Below, one piece after another: positions 5,096-9,276 of a DNA stretch of 9,276 nucleotides. Position numbers and translations under genes: made by a program. Origin of the DNA: Hyphomicrobiales bacterium (lineage in GTDB: Bacteria; Pseudomonadota; Alphaproteobacteria; Rhizobiales; JAJFHC01); assembly GCA_021775835.1 (NCBI GenBank), contig JAJFHC010000239.1:1-9276 (forward strand). The letters are read 5' to 3'. The notes under the pieces were generated by a model. It saw nothing but the letters and a program-made list of their open reading frames with translations. It did no database searches and had not been told where the DNA came from. Position 1 is the stretch's first letter; each line of letters begins with the position of its first letter.

Positions 5096-6118
5096 TCACA
5101 CCAATAAATCGAAGATCCATCCCGTCGCCAGCGATCCGACAACGGCCAACGCCAGGTACAACAGGAAGGGTCGGACCTTGAGAACGGGGAAGATTGCCAT
5201 CGCTCCCCAGATGCTGACCACGCCGCCGGAGACCAGGAAGGCCAGCGCAGCGCCCGGCGACATGCCGTGATCGATCAGGCTGCGCGTGAGCGGCAGAGCG
5301 GCATACCCGTCGAGATAGGCCGGGGCGCCAACGAACACCGCCACGGGCACGGACCACCACTGGTCTGCGCCCAGGTAGGATGCAAGAGCTCCGGGATGCA
5401 GCACGGCGTTCAGTGCGTATTCTGCGGCAAAGGCTGGAATGAGACAGAGCAGGATCAGGCGCGTTATTGACCAGGACTCTCGTGCAAATCGGGCCCGCCG
5501 CTCGCTCGAATTCCAGACCGCGTAGTCGAAACTCAAAGAAGCACCACACGATCCTGCGCCGATGCGTCCGACAAGGGAATTCTTGCGCAAAGCCTCCCGG
5601 TACCAGGGCCGGTCAGAAAACCAGGCCGTGATCAATCCACCGAATATCCCGAGGAAGAAGGCGGCAAGTGTCTTCCCGACGGCGAATGATATCCCGAGCG
5701 TGGCCGCCGTCGCTGCCAGCATTGCAGGATCCGTGATCGGCGACGACAGCCAGAACGCCATTATTGGGGCAAGCGGAACGCCCGACGCGAGCAGACCCGC
5801 CATCAGGGGCAGAACCGTCACGCCGCATACGGGCGTGACTGCTCCAATTGCCGATGCAATCAGCACTGTATGGACAATCCGGCCATTGAACGCCGTTGCG
5901 ATGCCGTCGCTGGCACCGCTTGCCGTTATCCAGGCCGCCAGCAGTATTCCGGGTATGACCAGCGGCGCAACACTGACAAGACTCTTTGCCACGTAAACCG
6001 ACACCGCCCAGGCCGCGTCCGGCCACCCTATAGCCGCCAGTGCAAGCATCAGGCACCCGATGTTTATCAGCATGGGCCACGAAAGATTTGGGCGAAGTTT
6101 CGCAGATTGTTCGGGCAT
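5096..6118 (-). CDS. ArsP/DUF318-type permease (PF03773 family)
   Basis: A 340-residue integral membrane protein with about eight to ten hydrophobic segments in two related halves. Hallmark of the first half: TPVCGVTVLPLMAGLL (residues 95-110), then SGVPLAPIMAFWLSSPITDP. The matching second-half signature is GAPAYLDGYAALPLTRSLI (264-282) followed by GMSPGAALAFLVSGGVVSI. These are the paired P..C....P...GLL..G.P and GAALAFL.SG elements of the predicted-permease family that includes ArsP, the organoarsenical exporter. Residues ~168-215 form a central polar loop. The actual substrate is unknown; no arsenic genes are adjacent. The ATG at 6118 has GGAG 7 bases upstream. It is divergent from the LysR gene, which may control it. 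Confidence 0.83.
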   Translation of the reverse strand: MPEQSAKLRPNLSWPMLINIGCLMLALAAIGWPDAAWAVSVYVAKSLVSVAPLVIPGILLAAWITASGASDGIATAFNGRIVHTVLIASAIGAVTPVCGVTVLPLMAGLLASGVPLAPIMAFWLSSPITDPAMLAATAATLGISFAVGKTLAAFFLGIFGGLITAWFSDRPWYREALRKNSLVGRIGAGSCGASLSFDYAVWNSSERRARFARESWSITRLILLCLIPAFAAEYALNAVLHPGALASYLGADQWWSVPVAVFVGAPAYLDGYAALPLTRSLIDHGMSPGAALAFLVSGGVVSIWGAMAIFPVLKVRPFLLYLALAVVGSLATGWIFDLLV

Positions 6119-6218
6119 TTCCGTTCTCCGGTACCTGCGCTCAAGATAGTCAATACCTACCCACCCTAAAAACGAATATTTCGAATGTCAGATATAAGAA
6201 ATTCCGGTAGCATTGCCT
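6119..6218. promoter_or_regulatory. divergent permease/LysR promoter region with CGAA-TAT-TTCG repeat
   Basis: The 100-base gap between the divergent genes holds a small inverted repeat, CGAA-N3-TTCG (6173-6183), and a TATAAG-like -10 for the LysR gene (6193-6198). The repeat sits near where the -35 region of the rightward promoter would lie, as for an autoregulated LysR operator. No consensus -35 box is seen. Confidence 0.3.
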
Positions 6219-7073
6219 ATGGAAAATCTGAACAGCGATCTGCTGCGAACATTTCTGGCGATCATCGACACAGGCAGCATTAGTGCCGGTGCTGTGCGCA
6301 TCGGCCGCTCGCAAACGGCTGTGAGCATGCAGATCAAGAAACTGGAATCCGTTTTGGGCAGACCTGTTTTCGAACGACACGGTCGAGGTGTTTCCCTTAA
6401 TACCGCAGGTGAGAAACTGGAGGCCACGGCGCGCCAAACGGTATCGTTGCTGGACGCATCGTTGGCGGAAATCAAGTCGGACGAGTTGGCTGGCTTGATA
6501 CGGCTTGGCATTCCCGATGATCGGAGCAAGACGGTCCTGTCGAACATTGTTGCCGAGTTCGCCAAGTCGCACCCGCGAGTGGAACTGGTCGTACAGTGTG
6601 CATCGGGCGCAACCTATGCGCAGGCAATCGCTGCGGGCAAGCTCGACGTCGCCCTATACGAAGTAGAATCGACTTCACCCCATCTCGACGTTCTGGCTAG
6701 TGAAAGGACATATTGGGTATCTTCCCGACACCATTGCGTTCATGAGCAGGACCCGCTGCCTGTGGCACTGTTTGATCACGATTGCTGGTGGCGGGAGATG
6801 GCCCTGGATACTCTTCACAGAAGCCATCGGGACTACCGGGTCGTATTCTCAAGTGAGAGCGTTGCCGGTGTAGCCACTGCAATCAGGGCGGGAATAGCTG
6901 TTGGGTTGCTGGGGCAATCGAGTATCGAGGAAGGCTTTTGCATTCTGTCTGAACCTGGAACATTCCAGGACATGCATGTCTCGAAACTCGTGCTCGACCA
7001 GCGGCAGGATCTGACAGGTTCCGCCGTCCGTGCCTTGACTGAAATAATCAGGCAGGCGTTTGCGGACAATTGA
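6219..7073 (+). CDS. LysR-family transcriptional regulator
   Basis: A 284-residue LysR-type regulator of standard length. Residues ~4-63 form the winged helix-turn-helix: LLRTFLAIIDTGSISAGAVR, then IGRSQTAVSMQIKKLESVLG, then RPVFERHGRGVSLNTAGEKL. The rest is the two-lobed periplasmic-binding-like effector domain (LIRLGIPDDRSKTVLSNIVA, then FAKSHPRVELVV, GKLDVALYE, and the late AIRAGIAVGLLG motif near residue 230). The ATG at 6219 is preferred; a TTG at 6213 would add two residues. No strong ribosome-binding site is seen. Divergent placement from the ArsP-type permease suggests that it regulates the permease and itself; this is inference from the usual LysR layout. The co-inducer is unknown. 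Confidence 0.92.
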   Translation: MENLNSDLLRTFLAIIDTGSISAGAVRIGRSQTAVSMQIKKLESVLGRPVFERHGRGVSLNTAGEKLEATARQTVSLLDASLAEIKSDELAGLIRLGIPDDRSKTVLSNIVAEFAKSHPRVELVVQCASGATYAQAIAAGKLDVALYEVESTSPHLDVLASERTYWVSSRHHCVHEQDPLPVALFDHDCWWREMALDTLHRSHRDYRVVFSSESVAGVATAIRAGIAVGLLGQSSIEEGFCILSEPGTFQDMHVSKLVLDQRQDLTGSAVRALTEIIRQAFADN

Positions 7074-7115
7074 AGTGCAGCACTGTAACCACGGGGACAA
7101 CCAGAAGAACTTCAA
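7070..7115. repeat. inverted repeats at the end of the LysR gene
   Basis: TTGAAGT (7070-7076) and ACTTCAA (7109-7115) are 7-bp reverse complements 32 bases apart, and AGTGC-A-GCACT (7074-7084) is an 11-base palindrome beside the stop codon. They lie between the convergent ends of the LysR gene and the 126-residue membrane protein gene. They may aid termination, but no U-tract is present. Confidence 0.25.
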
Positions 7116-7136
7116 CAGGCCAGGTCGAACAACGCC

Positions 7137-7517
7137 CTACTTGCTTGCCACCGGGGGCGGCAGACCAACCACCCTGGAAACCGCTGTCAGATCGAGACAC
7201 CCACTCCGCAAGGCCGGCAGGACCAGCCAGGCCCCTGCCCTGTAAAGCTGCTTCACATACCCGGGCCCTGGCCTGGCACTGGAGACCACGAGCACATGGC
7301 GGCCGCTGCGGACAAACTTGATATCGGGAGAGATCGTCCCGAGACTTTTCACATCAGGGACAATGGCAACAGCTGCCGGGGCAATATCCGTGAAGAGCAT
7401 GACACCGGCCATCGTGCCGAACCAGCCTGCTACAAGGGCCAGCAGCAATCCTGCGCCACGCAGCATCCTGCTCCAGAAAGGGACTCCTGCCTGAGGCTGT
7501 TCAGTAGTCATAGACAT
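7137..7517 (-). CDS. single-pass membrane protein of unknown function (last gene of cluster)
   Basis: A 126-residue protein. Residues ~18-42 are one strong membrane segment (MLRGAGLLLALVAGWFGTMA and onward). The rest is a small extracytoplasmic or cytoplasmic domain with a hydrophobic C-terminal stretch that reads GAWLVLPALRSGCLDL. No enzyme motif is visible. It starts at ATG 7517, or ATG 7511 with a two-residue shorter N-terminus, and overlaps the end of the 358-residue gene by 11-17 bases, so the two are translated from one message. The ribosome-binding site is weak (AGGCGC), consistent with translational coupling. The gene ends 63 bases from the convergent LysR stop. Confidence 0.7.
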   Translation of the reverse strand: MSMTTEQPQAGVPFWSRMLRGAGLLLALVAGWFGTMAGVMLFTDIAPAAVAIVPDVKSLGTISPDIKFVRSGRHVLVVSSARPGPGYVKQLYRAGAWLVLPALRSGCLDLTAVSRVVGLPPPVASK

Positions 7518-8577
7518 GTTCGAGCGCCTGATCGTTGGTTTGCAGCTCTCGCAACAAAGGCGTCAGTTCCTTCACCTTCACACCGACGAGGACACGTTTG
7601 TCGGCATAACCGTCCCGGCCAACGGTCGAGATCACCGTCCCATGTTTCAGTTTTGCCGGACCACTCCCCGGCACGACGATTATCGACAGCATGATATCGT
7701 CGTTACCTGCAATCTCCGATACCTGTCCGCCGGCAGCGGCAATCTCTTGCAGGATCCGGGTAAACTTGCGGTAGCGCGGGGTTTCGATGATGACCTGATC
7801 CGCCGCCGCCGACACGATATCAACCTCAGCCATGCCAGACAGCACCTCCGGTGTCAGCCCCTCAACCACCGTTCGGATGCGAACCTGAGCCTCACCGGAT
7901 GCCGCGACCGCACCGGCGATGACTTTAGCGTAACCGGCCTTTGCCTTCCACTCTCCGCCCAAGGCGAGCCTGCGCTCCCAACCCCGTACGTTGTCGGCAA
8001 GCGGGCGCGACCAAAGTTCTGCGACAGCCTTGTCAAAATCATACTTGTACCAGGGCACCTGCTGCAGGAAGCGTGCATAGTCCGCTGCCATTTCCACCGC
8101 ATAGACATCCTGAGGGCTCTTCTCCGGACCCCGCACCATTGCAAAAAGGCGTCCGACGGATTCTTCGTAGAGGCCCTTCAGGATCATTTCGAGAGTGAAG
8201 CTCACACCAATGGTGTGAACCGTCACACGTGTCTCGAAGTCACCACCGCCATGTTCGTTCGCCTTGCGGTTGAGATCACAAAAGGCGCTCCAGAAATCGT
8301 GAACGCTGGAGATATAGCCAAACCCGTGCTCATCGCCGGTCTCGAGCACCTTGGCGAGACCTTCATAGGCGTAGACAATGTGCCACTCAGGATACGTCAG
8401 ATAGCTGTTGGCTTCGGCACGCTGATACGTCGTGTCCGTGATCACGGGCTTGTAGCCGGTCTGAACCGGGTCCTGCCGGCACGCGGCTTCGATATAGGCA
8501 ATGGGCAGGGCCGACACGACAACCAGCAACACTGCCGCTGTCACGCTCCACTTAATCAGACGCCACAACCACCGCAC
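7501..8577 (-). CDS. membrane-anchored protein of unknown function, ~358 residues
   Basis: The N-terminus has one membrane segment (residues ~6-28, KWSVTAAVLLVVVSALPIAY) that probably anchors a large domain outside the cytoplasm. The start of that domain holds a distinctive NSYLTYPEWHIVYAYEG segment (residues ~57-73), followed by a mainly helical region with a second, moderately hydrophobic stretch near 125-150 (IGVSFTLEMILKGLYE). The C-terminal third is alpha/beta-like. I recognise no enzyme motif. A TTG at 8583 overlaps the upstream stop, but the perfect AAGGAGG lies only one base from it. The in-frame GTG at 8577 has AAGGAGG seven bases upstream and is chosen. It lies two bases past the stop of the 134-residue gene, so the four genes appear to be one operon. 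Long antisense frames across this gene are composition artefacts. Confidence 0.75.
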   Translation of the reverse strand: MRWLWRLIKWSVTAAVLLVVVSALPIAYIEAACRQDPVQTGYKPVITDTTYQRAEANSYLTYPEWHIVYAYEGLAKVLETGDEHGFGYISSVHDFWSAFCDLNRKANEHGGGDFETRVTVHTIGVSFTLEMILKGLYEESVGRLFAMVRGPEKSPQDVYAVEMAADYARFLQQVPWYKYDFDKAVAELWSRPLADNVRGWERRLALGGEWKAKAGYAKVIAGAVAASGEAQVRIRTVVEGLTPEVLSGMAEVDIVSAAADQVIIETPRYRKFTRILQEIAAAGGQVSEIAGNDDIMLSIIVVPGSGPAKLKHGTVISTVGRDGYADKRVLVGVKVKELTPLLRELQTNDQALEHVYDY

Positions 8578-8579
8578 CT

Positions 8580-8984
8580 TCAAGCCTCCTTGCCAAAGAA
8601 ATACACCGACAACACTGCAAAACCGCCAAGTGCCAGATGCGGCAGGTTGGCCATGACCTTGAAAACGAACGGCAGGTCAAGGATGCCGTAATTGATGATG
8701 CCAAGATCAAGGTAACCGGAGCCGGTGATCAGTCCCATCAGCCCGTCGGCGAAATACAGGATACCAAAATAGAGCAGAAACGTACGTGAGGCCCGGTGCG
8801 ACAGAACCGCGGCAATACCGGCCCAGACCGCCGACGCCACGTGCAGCAGATCGTCGAATATGTCGAGCGCGAAGACGCCAAACGCCCGGCCCTCCGCATC
8901 CGTCAAACCCGGTACGTAGTTGAGGCTTGCAGCCCCCAGCAGCGCAATCGTGTAGCCGACGGCAATCCATCGCAGTTTGGTCAT
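8580..8984 (-). CDS. four-helix membrane protein of unknown function (DUF4383-like topology)
   Basis: A 134-residue very hydrophobic protein with four predicted membrane segments: ~6-26 (WIAVGYTIALLGAASLNYVP), ~40-62 (LDIFDDLLHVASAVWAGIAA), ~68-90 (TFLLYFGILYFADGLMGLI) and ~103-130 (FVFKVMANLPHLALGGFAVL). The D.FDDLLH..SA.W motif with its paired acidic residues and a histidine, and the later NLPHL..GG, resemble small DUF4383-type membrane proteins. The role is unknown. The ATG at 8984 has GGAGGG seven bases upstream and starts 18 bases after the stop of the FAD oxidase. Tight spacing on both sides places it inside the cluster, perhaps as a membrane subunit or electron-transfer partner; that function is a guess. 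Confidence 0.75.
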   Translation of the reverse strand: MTKLRWIAVGYTIALLGAASLNYVPGLTDAEGRAFGVFALDIFDDLLHVASAVWAGIAAVLSHRASRTFLLYFGILYFADGLMGLITGSGYLDLGIINYGILDLPFVFKVMANLPHLALGGFAVLSVYFFGKEA

Positions 8985-9002
8985 TTACAAACCCTCCCAG
9001 AT

Positions 9003-9276
9003 TTACAGTTTTGCCATGTAGCGGTCCCAGAAGGTATTGCGGAACACGAGGCCAGGATCGAGAGCCCGCTTGCGGCTGACAAATTCCGGAGCGCGGCTGT
9101 AGGCACGCTGGAACTGGTCGTCGGTAGCATGCAACCGATAGGGAAGGTAATAGGAGCCATCCAGTTCAAGTGTGCGTTCGATCAGAGCCCGGGTCATCCG
9201 CGCCATGTCCTGTTCGCCCCGCGTCGACATTTCCTGGGAGAACAGCATCACGGCGGCGATGACCGGTTCTCCGGCG
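9003..9276 (-). CDS. FAD-linked oxidase (VAO/PCMH type), C-terminal part, runs off right edge
   Basis: The last 90 residues of a larger protein read leftward from the right edge to TAA at 9003-9005. They contain MARMTRALIERTLELDGSYY, then LPYRLHATDDQFQRAY and the ending RKRALDPGLVFRNTFWDRYM. The pattern YYLPYRLHAT...F..AY....EF...KR..DP..VF.N.F..RY is characteristic of the C-terminus of vanillyl-alcohol-oxidase/lactone-oxidase type FAD enzymes (compare aldonolactone oxidases and sterol-type FAD oxidoreductases). Such enzymes oxidise alcohols, lactones or reduce C=C bonds using covalently or non-covalently bound FAD. The FAD-binding N-terminus lies outside the window, so substrate and acceptor are unknown. 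It is the upstream visible gene of the cluster with the three membrane proteins. Confidence 0.78.
   Translation of the reverse strand, partial: AGEPVIAAVMLFSQEMSTRGEQDMARMTRALIERTLELDGSYYLPYRLHATDDQFQRAYSRAPEFVSRKRALDPGLVFRNTFWDRYMAKL

Noticed and set aside
5613..6080. 155-codon frame on the minus strand in a second frame of the permease
   Set aside because: It is an out-of-frame reading of the same strand as the permease, rich in Arg, Gly, Cys and His and lacking membrane segments.
7516..8691. 391-codon open frame on the + strand
   Set aside because: It lies antisense to the ~358-residue membrane protein gene and part of its neighbour. The translation is rich in His, Arg, Leu and Cys without recognisable domains, as expected from the antisense of a GC-rich gene, while the minus-strand genes have good ribosome-binding sites and membrane segments.

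Overview
The window looks like chromosomal DNA from a GC-rich, Gram-negative bacterium, most likely an alphaproteobacterium. I infer this from codon use, the AGGAG-type ribosome-binding sites and the gene families present (Lrp/AsnC, ArsR-SRPBCC pair, ArsP-type permease with LysR, small conserved hypothetical proteins). No rRNA, tRNA, insertion sequence, phage gene or CRISPR array is visible. Genes are packed in short, mostly divergent transcription units, and no gene-free stretch exceeds 300 bases.

Left part (1-3334): the 5' end of a SnoaL/NTF2-like gene leaves the window at the left edge. Next is a 642-residue leftward gene that fuses an EctD/PhyH-type Fe(II)/2-oxoglutarate dioxygenase domain to a full-length alanine-racemase-type PLP domain. 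An Lrp/AsnC regulator is transcribed divergently from it, from a shared AT-rich intergenic region. A small cupin gene converges on the regulator. This is the most unusual locus here: the racemase half keeps the PLP lysine but appears to have lost several other hallmark active-site residues.

Middle part (3335-5095): an ArsR-family repressor and an SRPBCC/AHSA1 protein form an overlapping two-gene operon. Its promoter has a consensus -35 box and two copies of an ATACC-N4-GGTAT operator, one between the -35 and -10 boxes and one at the expected transcription start. A 21-codon leader ORF with its own good ribosome-binding site ends in an ATGA overlap with the repressor start. Two small conserved hypothetical genes then stand head to head (4452-5078).

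Right part (5096-9276): an ArsP/DUF318-type permease is divergent from a LysR regulator that may control it. A leftward, tightly packed cluster follows: the C-terminal end of a VAO-type FAD-linked oxidase, a four-helix membrane protein, a membrane-anchored protein of about 358 residues and a one-helix membrane protein. Their overlaps and short gaps suggest one operon, perhaps a membrane-associated redox module of unknown substrate.

Family assignments were made by reading motifs. No database search was run.
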